Notes: a model not told the origin generated them from the sequence alone. A stretch of 64,000 bases of DNA from Bradyrhizobium barranii subsp. apii (GCF_011516635.5 NZ_CP096255.1:3284501-3348500), one strand, 5' to 3'; numbered from the stretch's first letter, positions 8,702 through 17,966 are shown. Program-made: numbers and translations.

Positions 8702-10237
8702 TTATTTGCCCTCAGCGATTACGTCCCGGCAATTCTGGAGCGTCTGCGCTTGTGTCCCGGATGCATCGATGGTCGCCCAACCGACGTGGCCGATATTATA
8801 GTGCTCTTGCTGCGCGGCAACCTCTTGCGTGGCGTCGGACGCGTCGCCCCGGCGACCGCCGATTCGCGCCTTGCGGGTGGCGAGGTCGGCGACGAGGAAT
8901 AGTCCATTGAGCGGTACGCCGCACTCGCGTGCCAGGGCGGCCATCTCGTCTCGCTCGGTCTCGCGCGCAAAGACGGCGTCGACGATTGCCGAATGGCCTT
9001 GCGCCAGAACCTGCCGGGCGCGCTGTATCAGCACCTCGTAGACTTGCGCCGTCACGTCAGGCCGGTACGTGGACGGCGGTAGCCGTTCGGTGTGTCCCAC
9101 CTGAAATAGCTGCTTGCGAATGACGTCGCTGCGCAGCACGACGGCGCCCGGATGTGGCGCCACGGCGGGCGCCAGCGCGCGGGAGAGCACGGATTTGCCG
9201 GTGCCCGACAGTCCGCCAACCGCGATGAGGCGAGGGGCGGGGGGATGAATCAAAGCCTGGGCGAGCTCGAAATAGCGGCGCGCCTCGTCGAGAGTGCCGG
9301 AGCCGTCCGCATCAGGCCGCCTCAGCCGCGCCAGCGCCACCTGCGCACGGATCGCCGCGCGAATGGACATGAACAGTGGCAGAGCAGCCAAGGCGTCGAG
9401 CGTTTCGCCGGGCGCCGTCATCAGATACTGGTTCAGGACGGCATTGGCCGCGACCGGCTGGTCATGGCGCAGCAGGTCCATCAGCGTGAACGCAAGATCG
9501 TAGAGCACGTCCACAGTCGCCATCTGCGCGTCGAATTCGATCGCGTCGAACAGGACAGGCTGCCGATCGATCAGCACGATATTGGCAAGATGCAAGTCGC
9601 CGTGACAGCGGCGCACGAAACCGTGGCGCGCGCGTTCTTCCAGTGTAGCGCGGACGCGCAGGAATGCCTGATGTGAGGCTTTGTCAAGCTGATCAACCTC
9701 TGCTGCTTCGAAATGGCCACCGCTGCGCAGCCCGGTGCTGTTGCCATCGATCAGCGCAGGAATGGAGGCAATCCATGCGGCGCCATCCGCGACGGGCGCT
9801 CTCGCATGCGATGCTGCGATCGCATCCGCGATGGCCGGGGCGAGCTCTGCATCCAGCGGGCCGGTTTTGGCCACATGGTCCAGCGTACGGTTTTCGTCGA
9901 AGCGGGACATGTCGACCGCATACTCGACCGGCCGGCCGCGACCGTCGATCCTGATCGATCCATCCGGCTCCTCCGTGATCGCCACGACGCGGTGATAGAT
10001 TTGCGGCGCTAGCGGCCGGTTGATCCTGATCTCCTCTTCGCAGGCTGCCTTGCGCTTTTCGAGCGTCGAATAGTCGAGGAACGGAAACTTGACAGCCCGT
10101 TTGATCTTCAGGGCGCGCGTTCCGTCGAGAAACACCGACGCTGCGTGGGTGTCGATCCGCTTTACGCCAGGACGCGCGTTTAGAGCTTCGAAGACCCGTT
10201 CCTGGATTGCAGAATCATCTGTCATCTCAGCAGGCAT
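8702..10237 (-). CDS. Fused aminoglycoside phosphotransferase-like/AAA ATPase protein
   Basis: A 511-residue two-domain protein. The N-terminal half is a protein-kinase-like phosphotransferase fold with RRCHGDLHLANIVLI (Brenner-type catalytic loop) and VLFDAIEFDAQM (metal-binding DxD/ED region). The C-terminal third is a P-loop kinase-like ATPase with Walker A GGLSGTGKSVLSRALA and an AIVDAVFARETERD segment. This fusion is widespread in proteobacteria but its substrate is unknown. It shares a divergent promoter region, with an FNR box, with the universal stress protein gene. Confidence 0.85.
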   Translation of the reverse strand: MPAEMTDDSAIQERVFEALNARPGVKRIDTHAASVFLDGTRALKIKRAVKFPFLDYSTLEKRKAACEEEIRINRPLAPQIYHRVVAITEEPDGSIRIDGRGRPVEYAVDMSRFDENRTLDHVAKTGPLDAELAPAIADAIAASHARAPVADGAAWIASIPALIDGNSTGLRSGGHFEAAEVDQLDKASHQAFLRVRATLEERARHGFVRRCHGDLHLANIVLIDRQPVLFDAIEFDAQMATVDVLYDLAFTLMDLLRHDQPVAANAVLNQYLMTAPGETLDALAALPLFMSIRAAIRAQVALARLRRPDADGSGTLDEARRYFELAQALIHPPAPRLIAVGGLSGTGKSVLSRALAPAVAPHPGAVVLRSDVIRKQLFQVGHTERLPPSTYRPDVTAQVYEVLIQRARQVLAQGHSAIVDAVFARETERDEMAALARECGVPLNGLFLVADLATRKARIGGRRGDASDATQEVAAQQEHYNIGHVGWATIDASGTQAQTLQNCRDVIAEGK

Positions 10238-10298
10238 TTCCAGATGCGTCAGCGGTGAGGCAGCAGGCTAATCCTTAGAGGCGGATCGGGGCCAGTCC

Positions 10299-10312
10299 TT
10301 GACATCGGTCAA
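10299..10312. promoter_or_regulatory. FNR/FixK box between divergent kinase-like and USP genes
   Basis: TTGACATCGGTCAA is a perfect TTGAC-N4-GTCAA inverted repeat. It is 61 bases before the kinase-like start and 96 bases before the USP start, so it could serve either or both divergent promoters. Confidence 0.7.
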
Positions 10313-10408
10313 AGCCTGTCGTCGGCTGGCTGCGCGGTGTTCCCGCCTTGAGGAGGATCAAGCTTCCCGGCGAAAGGTGGCTTATCCTAACCGGCAAGGA
10401 GAATCCCG

Positions 10409-11248
10409 ATGCCCATCAAGGATGTCTTTCTGCCGCTTGTCGGCCAACCGCGCGGACCGGCCCTCGCCGCGATCGCGACATGCGTGGCTGTCGCCGCCGA
10501 CCTCGGCGCCAGGATCACCGCGCTCGCGCTCGAGGAAGATGTTTTCGTGCGGCCGAAGGTCATCATCCCTGGCGATTTGGATCCCCCGGAGGCGAGCGGT
10601 TCGCGTGAGCTAAGCGACGTGCAGCAACTCCTCAACGCCTTCACCAATGCAGCCTCCCGCGCCAACATTCGTGCCCAAAGCCGATCGGGTAAGGTGCCGG
10701 CGGACCAGATGGCGTCGATCCTGGCCGAGCATGCGCGCTTCAGCGATCTGACGTTGGTCCCCGTGAGGCCGCATGACAGTCAAACGGAACGCATCATCGA
10801 AACGCTCCTGTTCGAATCCGGCCGGCCGCTGCTGCTCTGCCCGGAACAGCATGTGGACGAGCTGCGACCGGAGTTCGAGAACGTCATGATCGCCTGGGAT
10901 CACTCCGCCCGTGCCGCGCGGGCCGTCGGCGACGCGCTGCCCATTCTTCAGGCTGCGGCATCCGTCCGGGTGGTCACGGTGGCGGACGACAAGACCGATG
11001 CGATCGTGCAATCCGGAACCGCGCTCGTCGACCATCTGAGGGAACACGGGGTCTACGCCTCGTTCGAAACGACGAAGGGCGGCGGCAGCTCGATCGGCAA
11101 GGTGCTCGGAAGCTGGGCGAATTCCCATGCCATGGATGCGATCGTGATGGGCGCCTACCATCATTCACGCCTGAACGAGATCGTCTGGGGTGGTGTGACA
11201 AAGACTGTCATTGGCCAGCCGCCGTGCTGGGTTATGATCTCGCACTAG
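10409..11248 (+). CDS. Universal stress protein (tandem UspA domains)
   Basis: A 279-residue protein with two UspA-like halves. The first begins IKDVFLPLVGQPRGPALAAIATCVAVAADLGARITALAL. The second begins ENVMIAWDHSARAARAVGDALPIL and ends AIVMGAYHHSRLNEIVWGGVTKTVI, resembling the Usp nucleotide-binding loop GxxGxSxxxxxxxGS but degenerate. AAGGAGA lies upstream of ATG 10409. Usp proteins support survival during respiration arrest. The FNR box upstream and the acyl-CoA synthetase gene 68 bases downstream suggest a shared low-oxygen transcript. Confidence 0.9.
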   Translation: MPIKDVFLPLVGQPRGPALAAIATCVAVAADLGARITALALEEDVFVRPKVIIPGDLDPPEASGSRELSDVQQLLNAFTNAASRANIRAQSRSGKVPADQMASILAEHARFSDLTLVPVRPHDSQTERIIETLLFESGRPLLLCPEQHVDELRPEFENVMIAWDHSARAARAVGDALPILQAAASVRVVTVADDKTDAIVQSGTALVDHLREHGVYASFETTKGGGSSIGKVLGSWANSHAMDAIVMGAYHHSRLNEIVWGGVTKTVIGQPPCWVMISH

Positions 11249-11316
11249 GCGCATCGCCAGTTTATCGGCCGATCGTCAACCATCGGAACCGCCACCGACC
11301 GGGCGCATTTGCTTCC

Positions 11317-14010
11317 ATGTCAACCTATCGCTTGAAGAATCTGCTGTCGCCGCGTTCGGTTGCGCTCGTCGGCGCGAGCGCTCGCCCGGTCTCGGTCGGA
11401 CGCGCCGTTCTCGAGAACATTCACAAAGCCGAGTTCAAGGGTCGGTTCGGCCTCGTCAATCCGCGCCATGCCGAGATCGGCGGCATCGCTGCGGTGGGCA
11501 GTCTGGACAGGCTGGACTTCGTGCCCGAGCTCGTGGTCATCACCGCGCCGGCGCGAGAGGTTCCCGGCATCATTGACCAGGCCGGACGTCGCGGCTCGGC
11601 CGGCGCGCTGATCGTCTCGGCGGGCCTCGGTCACGGACCGGGATCCCTGCACGAGGCCGCGATCGCTGCGGCACGCAAATACGGCATGCGGCTGATTGGG
11701 CCGAACTGCCTCGGCATCATGATGCCGGGCGTCAGCCTCAATGCAAGCTTTGCCGCGCACATGCCGGGGGCGGGCAACCTCGCGCTGATCTCGCAATCCG
11801 GCGCGATCGCGGCCGGAATGGTGGATTGGGCTGCGCAGCGCGGCGTCGGGTTCTCCGGCATTGTGACGATCGGCGATCAGATCGACGTCGATATTGCCGA
11901 CCTGCTCGACCATTTCGCGATGGACCCCAAGACCCGCGCGATCCTGCTTTATATCGAAGCCATCAAGGACGCGCGCAAGTTCATGTCGGCGGCACGGGCC
12001 GCGGCGCGCGTGAAGCCGGTCGTCGTGGTGAAGTCCGGCCGCATGGCGCAGGGTGCCAAAGCCGCCGCAACCCATACGGGCGCGCTCGCCGGCGCCGACG
12101 CCGTCTATGATGCCGCGTTCCGCCGTGCGGGCGTCCTGCGGGTCTCCGATCTGCGCGAGCTGTTCGATTGCGCCGAGACGCTCGGTCGCGTCGAACCGCC
12201 GGCGGGAAAGCGTCTCGCTATCCTCACCAATGGCGGCGGCATCGGCGTCTTGGCCGTGGATCGGTTGGTGGACCTTGGTGGAATCCCGGCGTCCATCTCG
12301 GCTGAGACGCGCAAGAGCCTCGATGCAGTGCTGCCGCCGACCTGGTCCGGTGCAAATCCCGTCGATATCGTCGGTGATGCCGATGCATCGCGCTACGCGG
12401 CGGCGCTGGAGGTGCTGCTCGCAGACCCTGATAATGATGCCGTCCTCGTCCTCAACGTGCAGACCGCGATCGCCCCGGCGGCCGACATCGCCGCGACCGT
12501 GACGGAGCTCGTCGGCAAATATCGCGAGCAGCAGCGCCGATGGGCGAAGCCCGTGCTGGCGGCTTGGGTCGGAGCCGATCAGAACATCATTCAGGCGCTC
12601 TCCGGCGCGGGCATTCCGAATTATCCGACCGAAGATGATGCGGTGCGCGGCTTCATGCATCTCGTGAGGCATCGCGAGGTCGTAGAGGAGCTGAGCCAGG
12701 TTCCTCCCGCGATGCCCGACACGTTCGTGCCTGACGCCCGAGCTGCCAGGCAGATCGTCGCCGCTGCGATCGCGGACGGCCGCAAATGGCTCGAGCCCAT
12801 CGAGATCAAGCACCTGCTCGGAGCCTATGACATCGCGATGGTACCGACCCGTGCTGCAACCGATGTCGAGCAGGCCGTCGCCTACGCCAGCGAGATGTTC
12901 GCGCAGGGCGTCACAGTCGTGCTGAAGATCATGTCGCGCGACATCGTCCACAAGTCGGACGTCGGCGGCGTCGTCCTCAATCTGACCACGCCGGAGGCCG
13001 TGCGCGCGGTTGCCACCGACATTCTCGCGCGGGCGAGGAAGCTCCGTCCCGAAGCCCGCATCGAGGGCGTCATCGTGCAGGCGATGGTCGTCAAGGCGAA
13101 GGCGCGCGAGCTGATCCTGGGTCTTGCCGACGATCCCACCTTTGGCACCGTCGTCGTCTTCGGCCGGGGCGGGACGGCGGTCGAGATCATCAACGACAAG
13201 GCACTGGCGCTTCCGCCGCTCGATCTGCAACTCGCCCGCGACCTGATCGGCCGCACGCGCGTATCACGGCTGCTGAAGGCCTATCGCGACGTACCCGCGG
13301 TCGAGCCGGACGCCGTCGCGCTGGTGTTGGTCAAGCTCGCCCAGATGGCCGCTGACATTCCCGAGATCCGTGAATTCGACATCAACCCACTGCTTGCAGA
13401 CGAGACCGGCGTGACTGCGGTCGACGCCCGCGTCGCGGTGGGGCAGCCGCAGCGCAAATTCGGCGGCTCCGGCCCGGCCAACTTCGCCGTCCGGGCCTAT
13501 CCGTCGCAGTGGGAGCGCCGCCTGGCGCTCAAGGACGACTGGCGCATCTTCGTAAGGCCCCTGCGTCCGGAGGACGAGCCGACTATCCACGAATTCCTGC
13601 GTCACGTCACGGCGCGCGACCTCCGCCTGCGCTTCTTCGCGCCGATGAAGGAGTTCACCCACGAGTTCATCGCGCGCCTGACCCAGCTCGATTATGCGCG
13701 CGCAATGGCCTTCATCGCATTCGACGAAGCGACCGGCGAGATGGTCGGCGTGGTCCGGCTCCATTCGGACTCGGTCTATGAGAGCGGCGAATATGCGATC
13801 CTGCTGCGGTCGGACCTCAAGGGCAGAGGGCTCGGATGGGCGTTGATGCAGCTGATCATCGACTATGCGAGGTCGGAGGGGCTGAAGACCATCTCGGGTG
13901 ATGTTCTCAGGGAGAACACCACAATGCTTGAGATGTGTCGCCAGCTCGGCTTCGACGTGAAGCCGGACTCGACCGAGCCCGACCTCTGTGACGTCAGGCT
14001 CAAGCTCTGA
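11317..14010 (+). CDS. ADP-forming acyl-CoA synthetase fused to GNAT acetyltransferase
   Basis: An 897-residue fusion. The N-terminal CoA-binding and CoA-ligase domains (SPRSVALVGASARPVSVG, LIGPNCLGIMMPG, ALISQSGAIAAGMVDWA) resemble acetate-CoA ligase (ADP-forming) alpha. A central ATP-grasp domain (VVLKIMSRDIVHKSDVGGVV, FGRGGTAVEI, EFDINPLLADETGV) resembles the beta subunit. The C-terminal GNAT domain (IFVRPLRPEDEP, YAILLRSDLKGRGLGWALMQ, CRQLGFDVK) resembles Pat/YfiQ lysine acetyltransferases. ATG 11317 avoids overlap with the USP gene and starts at the conserved domain. Such proteins acetylate or acylate central enzymes, or make ATP from acyl-CoA. Confidence 0.9.
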   Translation: MSTYRLKNLLSPRSVALVGASARPVSVGRAVLENIHKAEFKGRFGLVNPRHAEIGGIAAVGSLDRLDFVPELVVITAPAREVPGIIDQAGRRGSAGALIVSAGLGHGPGSLHEAAIAAARKYGMRLIGPNCLGIMMPGVSLNASFAAHMPGAGNLALISQSGAIAAGMVDWAAQRGVGFSGIVTIGDQIDVDIADLLDHFAMDPKTRAILLYIEAIKDARKFMSAARAAARVKPVVVVKSGRMAQGAKAAATHTGALAGADAVYDAAFRRAGVLRVSDLRELFDCAETLGRVEPPAGKRLAILTNGGGIGVLAVDRLVDLGGIPASISAETRKSLDAVLPPTWSGANPVDIVGDADASRYAAALEVLLADPDNDAVLVLNVQTAIAPAADIAATVTELVGKYREQQRRWAKPVLAAWVGADQNIIQALSGAGIPNYPTEDDAVRGFMHLVRHREVVEELSQVPPAMPDTFVPDARAARQIVAAAIADGRKWLEPIEIKHLLGAYDIAMVPTRAATDVEQAVAYASEMFAQGVTVVLKIMSRDIVHKSDVGGVVLNLTTPEAVRAVATDILARARKLRPEARIEGVIVQAMVVKAKARELILGLADDPTFGTVVVFGRGGTAVEIINDKALALPPLDLQLARDLIGRTRVSRLLKAYRDVPAVEPDAVALVLVKLAQMAADIPEIREFDINPLLADETGVTAVDARVAVGQPQRKFGGSGPANFAVRAYPSQWERRLALKDDWRIFVRPLRPEDEPTIHEFLRHVTARDLRLRFFAPMKEFTHEFIARLTQLDYARAMAFIAFDEATGEMVGVVRLHSDSVYESGEYAILLRSDLKGRGLGWALMQLIIDYARSEGLKTISGDVLRENTTMLEMCRQLGFDVKPDSTEPDLCDVRLKL

Positions 14011-14019
14011 GCATTCCGA

Positions 14020-14502
14020 TCACGAGTGCGCTTCGCGCGATGCGGCGGATTCCGTGGCCGTTTTCCGCAGACTCTTGACGATGATCGCGATCAGCGGCAC
14101 CAGCACCGGCACAATTGTGCTGAGCGGATGATGGACCGCGCCTGACACCTGGGCCTGGAGCGCCCGCGCCTCGAGCTGCAAGGCTTCGATGGATGCGCCG
14201 TGAATTTCATTGGCGAGCTCGATGTCGCGGCCGGATGGAGGACGGCCGGCAACGACGAAGAGAACCGCCGCGATGGCGAAATTGACGGCGCCGAGGATGG
14301 CAGCCGCCGCAATTGCGCTCCAGATTTGGACCAGCGCGAAATAGGCCGACAGCTCCAGCATCAGGAGCCCGAATGCTGCGATCAGAGCCGCAAAGGCACG
14401 CAGGCCGAGACCCATCAGCAGATGGCGCAGCCTGATGTCCGCGATGATCCTGTCGGTGCGCCACAGCACGCGCAGATGTCTAACGATATTTTCCGTATTC
14501 AC
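14020..14502 (-). CDS. Holin-like/YqjE-type small membrane protein
   Basis: A 160-residue protein with two adjacent hydrophobic segments, roughly residues 28-58 (LLMGLGLRAFAALIAAFGLL onward) and 62-85 (AIAAAAILGAVNFAIAAVLF), an amphipathic helix, and a third hydrophobic stretch near 125-143. It matches the phage-holin-like/YqjE families that accompany YqjD-type proteins. The start is GTG 14502, three bases after the stop of the upstream gene, with GAGGAG placed for coupled translation. Function is unknown; ribosome or membrane association under stress is reported for YqjD relatives. Confidence 0.75.
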   Translation of the reverse strand: MNTENIVRHLRVLWRTDRIIADIRLRHLLMGLGLRAFAALIAAFGLLMLELSAYFALVQIWSAIAAAAILGAVNFAIAAVLFVVAGRPPSGRDIELANEIHGASIEALQLEARALQAQVSGAVHHPLSTIVPVLVPLIAIIVKSLRKTATESAASREAHS

Positions 14503-14778
14503 CTAGTGTCTCCTCAGCATGAAGCCGACGACCACGCCGAGCGCGAAGGCCGAGGCGAGCGACGTGATCGGGCGATCCGCAATGAGATCCTGAAGCTGTT
14601 CCTGCTCGTCACTGACGGTCTCGCCGAGCTCGGCAAGCGCAGCCTTGATCTGATCGGCCAGAGCCTCGGCCCGGTCTTTCGAGCTGTCGAACATCTCTTC
14701 GCCTGCGGTGCTCAGCAGACGCGTGACGTCAACCTTCAGCGCTCGCAGTTCTTCGCTCATCCTGTCGCTGTTGAACAT
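14503..14778 (-). CDS. YqjD/ElaB-like (DUF883) membrane-anchored protein
   Basis: A protein of about 91 residues: a long charged helix (DRAEALADQIKAALAELGET) and a C-terminal tail anchor with SLASAFALGVVVGFMLRR, the hallmark of YqjD/ElaB proteins. ATG 14778 has AGGGAG upstream; TTG 14808 would add ten residues. E. coli YqjD binds ribosomes at the membrane in stationary phase. It is translationally coupled to the holin-like gene, and an FNR box lies 57 bases upstream of its start. Confidence 0.8.
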   Translation of the reverse strand: MFNSDRMSEELRALKVDVTRLLSTAGEEMFDSSKDRAEALADQIKAALAELGETVSDEQEQLQDLIADRPITSLASAFALGVVVGFMLRRH

Positions 14779-14834
14779 GGATTTGAGAACTCCCTTGAAT
14801 GGAAACAACCCTAGGGCCCGGCGACCCGGCGCCC

Positions 14835-14848
14835 TTGATTTGCGTCAA
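14835..14848. promoter_or_regulatory. FNR/FixK box (YqjD-like/MlaE divergent region), proximal to YqjD
   Basis: TTGATTTGCGTCAA matches TTGAT-N4-ATCAA with one mismatch. It is centred about 63 bases from the YqjD-like start and 111 bases from the mlaE-like start. Confidence 0.7.
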
Positions 14849-14870
14849 GGGATGGCGCGTGGCCCTGGTG

Positions 14871-14884
14871 TTGAGACAGGTCAA
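14871..14884. promoter_or_regulatory. FNR/FixK-like box proximal to MlaE gene
   Basis: TTGAGACAGGTCAA has TTGA-N6-TCAA symmetry with weaker fourth and fifth positions. It is centred 75 bases before the STAS-MlaE start, a usual distance for an activator box plus leader. Confidence 0.55.
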
Positions 14885-14952
14885 CCCGGCCGCCACATGC
14901 TGGCCTAGAAGTGGCGGCTGAATGGGGACCAATTGTCCGATGAGGTGGAAGC

Positions 14953-16089
14953 GTGAACTCCGAACCGCTGTTGCTGGCAACGCCCTCCGGCGATGTGCTG
15001 AAATTGCGCCCGGAAGGGCCGTGGACGGCAGCCAATGTGTCGGCGCTCGAAACGCTGTCCCGATCGGTCGGAGCGGATGTCGATCGATCCAGTGCCGTGA
15101 CGCTGGACATGTCCGGCGTCAGTGCGCTCGACACGCTCGGCGCCTGGGTGTTGGAGAAGCTGTCGCGACGGGCCGCATCATCCGGCAGATCGGCCGAATT
15201 CGTCGGCGTTGCCGATCATTTCAGCGGCCTGATGGACGAGGTGCGCCAGGTCAACCGCCACACCCCGGCGGTTGCGGCCGCGCCAAACCCGGTCCTGCTC
15301 AGGCTCGGCGATCTCGGCAAATCCACGGTTGGCGCGCGCGAAGACGTCACGATCTTTCTTCAAATGCTGGGTGCATTGTTGATCGCCGTGATCGGCGTGC
15401 TGCGCCGGCCACGCTCGCTGCGGCTGACATCGCTTGTCTATCAGCTCTACCGGATCGGCTGGCAGGCCATTCCGATTGTCGTTCTCATTACCTTCCTGAT
15501 CGGTGCCATCATCGCCCAGCAGGGGTTCTTTCATTTCCGCAGGTTCGGTGCGGACTCCTACACCGTCGACATGGTCGGCATCCTGGTGCTGCGCGAGCTG
15601 GGTGTGCTGATCGTCGCGATCATGGTCGCGGGACGTTCAGGGAGCGCCTACACCGCCGAGCTCGGCTCGATGAAGATGCGCGAGGAGATCGACGCGCTCT
15701 CGACCATGGGCCTCGATCCCGTCCATGTTCTGATATTGCCGCGCGTAGCAGCCCTCGTCATCGCGCTGCCGATCCTCGCGTTCATTGGGGCGGTTGCGGC
15801 GCTCTACGGCGGAGGACTGGTCGCGCAGTTCTACGGCGGCATGGCACCGGCGATCTACGTCGCGCGGCTGCATGAGGCCATCTCCGTCACCCATTTCGAG
15901 GTCGGCATCCTGAAGGCGCCCTTCATGGCTCTGGTGATCGGGATCGTCGCCTGCAGCGAAGGATTGCGCGTGAAGGGCAGCGCGGAATCGCTCGGGCGGC
16001 AGACGACCACGTCGGTGGTGAAGTCGATCTTCCTCGTGATCGTGCTCGACGGCCTGTTCGCGATCTTCTTCGCTTCGATCGGAATGTAA
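14953..16089 (+). CDS. STAS-MlaE fusion, ABC lipid transporter permease
   Basis: A 378-residue permease. The N-terminal 100 residues form a STAS/MlaB-like domain (VTLDMSGVSALDTLGAWVLEKL). The rest is MlaE, with the amphipathic interfacial helix and five to six membrane spans, including QAIPIVVLITFLIGAIIAQQG, RELGVLIVAIMVAGRSGSAYTAELGSMK and EEIDALSTMGLDPVHVLILPR. In the Mla system MlaB is a separate subunit; here it is fused, as in many alphaproteobacteria. It begins a three-gene operon (two bases to the ATPase) for inner-membrane phospholipid traffic, with FNR-type boxes in its promoter region. Confidence 0.9.
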   Translation: MNSEPLLLATPSGDVLKLRPEGPWTAANVSALETLSRSVGADVDRSSAVTLDMSGVSALDTLGAWVLEKLSRRAASSGRSAEFVGVADHFSGLMDEVRQVNRHTPAVAAAPNPVLLRLGDLGKSTVGAREDVTIFLQMLGALLIAVIGVLRRPRSLRLTSLVYQLYRIGWQAIPIVVLITFLIGAIIAQQGFFHFRRFGADSYTVDMVGILVLRELGVLIVAIMVAGRSGSAYTAELGSMKMREEIDALSTMGLDPVHVLILPRVAALVIALPILAFIGAVAALYGGGLVAQFYGGMAPAIYVARLHEAISVTHFEVGILKAPFMALVIGIVACSEGLRVKGSAESLGRQTTTSVVKSIFLVIVLDGLFAIFFASIGM

Positions 16090-16091
16090 CA

Positions 16092-16859
16092 ATGGACGAA
16101 TCGCAAGAGGTATTGGCGATCCGCGTTCGCGACCTCGTGGTCGGCTTCGGCCGCCAGACTGTGCTCGACCATCTGTCGCTCGACGTCCGCCGTGGCGAGA
16201 TCCTCGGGCTCGTCGGCGCGTCCGGCGGCGGCAAGTCGGTCTTGATGCGCACTATCATTGGCCTCATCCCGCGCCAGGGTGGGAGCATCGAAGTCATGGG
16301 ACGGCCGATCGGTGGCCGCACCGAAGGCGCGGCCACGACGTGGGGCATCCTGTTTCAGCAGGGTGCGCTGTTCTCCTCGCTGACGGTTCGTCAAAACGTG
16401 CAGTTTCCGCTCCGCGAAAATCTCGCGCTGTCGCAGGAGCTGATGGACGAGATCGCCATCGCCAAGCTCGAGATGGTCGGGTTGCGAGCTCAGGACGCCG
16501 ACAAATATCCGTCCGAGCTCTCGGGCGGCATGACCAAACGCGTGGCGCTGGCCCGCGCACTCGCGCTCGATCCGCCGATCCTGTTCCTGGACGAGCCGAC
16601 CTCCGGTCTCGACCCGATCGCCGCCGGCGATTTTGACGCGCTGATCGGGACGCTGCAGAAGACCCTCGGCCTCACCGTGTTCATGGTCACCCATGATCTT
16701 GCGAGCCTCACCACGGTCTGCGACCGCGTCGCCGCGCTCGCCGACGGCAAGATCGTGGCGATCGGTCCGATGCGCGATTTGCTGCAATCCGAGCATCCCT
16801 GGGTGCGCGCCTATTTCCACGGCAAGCGCTCGCAGATGCTGCAACACGAGATGAGATGA
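16092..16859 (+). CDS. MlaF-like ABC transporter ATP-binding protein
   Basis: A 255-residue ATPase. Walker A is GLVGASGGGKSVLM, the signature is ELSGGMTKRVALARALA, Walker B is PPILFLDEPTSGLDP, and the switch histidine is in VFMVTHDLASL. It pairs with the STAS-MlaE permease upstream and the MCE protein three bases downstream. It powers lipid transport between inner and outer membranes. All catalytic motifs are intact. Confidence 0.93.
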   Translation: MDESQEVLAIRVRDLVVGFGRQTVLDHLSLDVRRGEILGLVGASGGGKSVLMRTIIGLIPRQGGSIEVMGRPIGGRTEGAATTWGILFQQGALFSSLTVRQNVQFPLRENLALSQELMDEIAIAKLEMVGLRAQDADKYPSELSGGMTKRVALARALALDPPILFLDEPTSGLDPIAAGDFDALIGTLQKTLGLTVFMVTHDLASLTTVCDRVAALADGKIVAIGPMRDLLQSEHPWVRAYFHGKRSQMLQHEMR

Positions 16860-16862
16860 GAC

Positions 16863-17966
16863 ATGGAAACCCGGGCTCCCTACGTGCTGATCGGCGGCTT
16901 CGTGCTGGCCGCTATCCTTGCGGTGTTCGGCTTCGTCTATTGGCTGAACAACACGGGCGGCATCGGACCGCGCGCGAACTATCATGTGCAATTCCAGGGT
17001 CCGGTGCCGGGCCTGCTGGTCGGTGCCGGCGTGCTGTTCAACGGCATCCGGGTCGGCGAGGTGACGCAGATCGGCCTCGCGCCGGACAATCCGCGCTTCG
17101 TCAATGCGACGATCTCGGTTGCCTCGACGACACCCGTGCGTACCGACACCAAGGTCGGGCTGGATTTCCAGGGGCTGACCGGCGTGCCGGTGGTGACGCT
17201 GGAGGGCGGCATGATCGTTGCCAAGGCCGGCGAGCCCGTGACCCTGATCGCCGAGGCCGGTGCAGGCCAGAGCATGACGCAGGCTGCGCGCGATGCGCTG
17301 CGACGAGTCGATACCGTGCTGGAGGACAATTCCGGTCCGCTGAAGGACACCATCGCGAACCTCAAGACATTCTCCGACGGGCTCGCGCGCAACACCGGCA
17401 AAATCGACGGTATTCTGGCAGGCCTCGAAAAGATGACCGGCGGCGGGACGCCGGCTCAGAAGATCACCTATGACCTGCGCACGCCGCAGAATCTTGCGCC
17501 GGCCGGCAAGACGCTTTCGGCGTCGCTGGCGATTCCCGAGCCGACCGCGGTCGCGATGCTCCAGACCCAGCGCATGTTGTTTGCACCCAGCGGGGATAAT
17601 CCGGGCTTTGCCGAATTCCTCTGGGCCGACAGCATTCCGAAGCTGGTGCAGGCGCGGCTGATCGACAGTTTTGAGAATTACGACATCGCCCACGCGCCGT
17701 TGCGCACGAGCGATCTCGGGCAGGCGGAGTACCAGCTCCTGATCGACATCAGGCGCTTCCGGATCGCCACGGAAGGCGAGGCTCGGGTCGAGATCGGACT
17801 GTCGGCGCGCATCGTCGACAAGAACGGCAAAGTGGTGGCGTCGCGCCTCGTCGAGACCAGTGAGAAGCTTGACAAGGTCGAGCCGGCCGCAGCGGTCGCA
17901 GCGTTCGACACAGCTTTCGCCCGCATTGCAAAGGAGCTGATCGGCTGGACGGTGCAGGCGGTCTAG
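16863..17966 (+). CDS. MCE (MlaD-like) protein fused to PqiC-like auxiliary domain
   Basis: A 367-residue periplasmic protein anchored by one N-terminal span (YVLIGGFVLAAILAVFGFVYWL). Residues about 38-115 are an MCE domain (HVQFQGPVPGLLVGAGVLFNGIRVGEV, VGLDFQGLTGVPVVTLEGG). After a linker, residues from about 200 (ITYDLRTPQNLAP) to the end resemble the ABC-type auxiliary lipoprotein (PqiC/YmbA) domain, with EYQLLIDIRRFRI. Normally the latter is a separate outer-membrane lipoprotein, so this fusion could physically bridge the system. No lipobox is present at its own domain start. Confidence 0.85.
   Translation: METRAPYVLIGGFVLAAILAVFGFVYWLNNTGGIGPRANYHVQFQGPVPGLLVGAGVLFNGIRVGEVTQIGLAPDNPRFVNATISVASTTPVRTDTKVGLDFQGLTGVPVVTLEGGMIVAKAGEPVTLIAEAGAGQSMTQAARDALRRVDTVLEDNSGPLKDTIANLKTFSDGLARNTGKIDGILAGLEKMTGGGTPAQKITYDLRTPQNLAPAGKTLSASLAIPEPTAVAMLQTQRMLFAPSGDNPGFAEFLWADSIPKLVQARLIDSFENYDIAHAPLRTSDLGQAEYQLLIDIRRFRIATEGEARVEIGLSARIVDKNGKVVASRLVETSEKLDKVEPAAAVAAFDTAFARIAKELIGWTVQAV

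Noticed and set aside
11320..13230. A 636-codon minus-strand frame
   Set aside because: Lies fully opposite the acyl-CoA synthetase gene, whose domains are clear.
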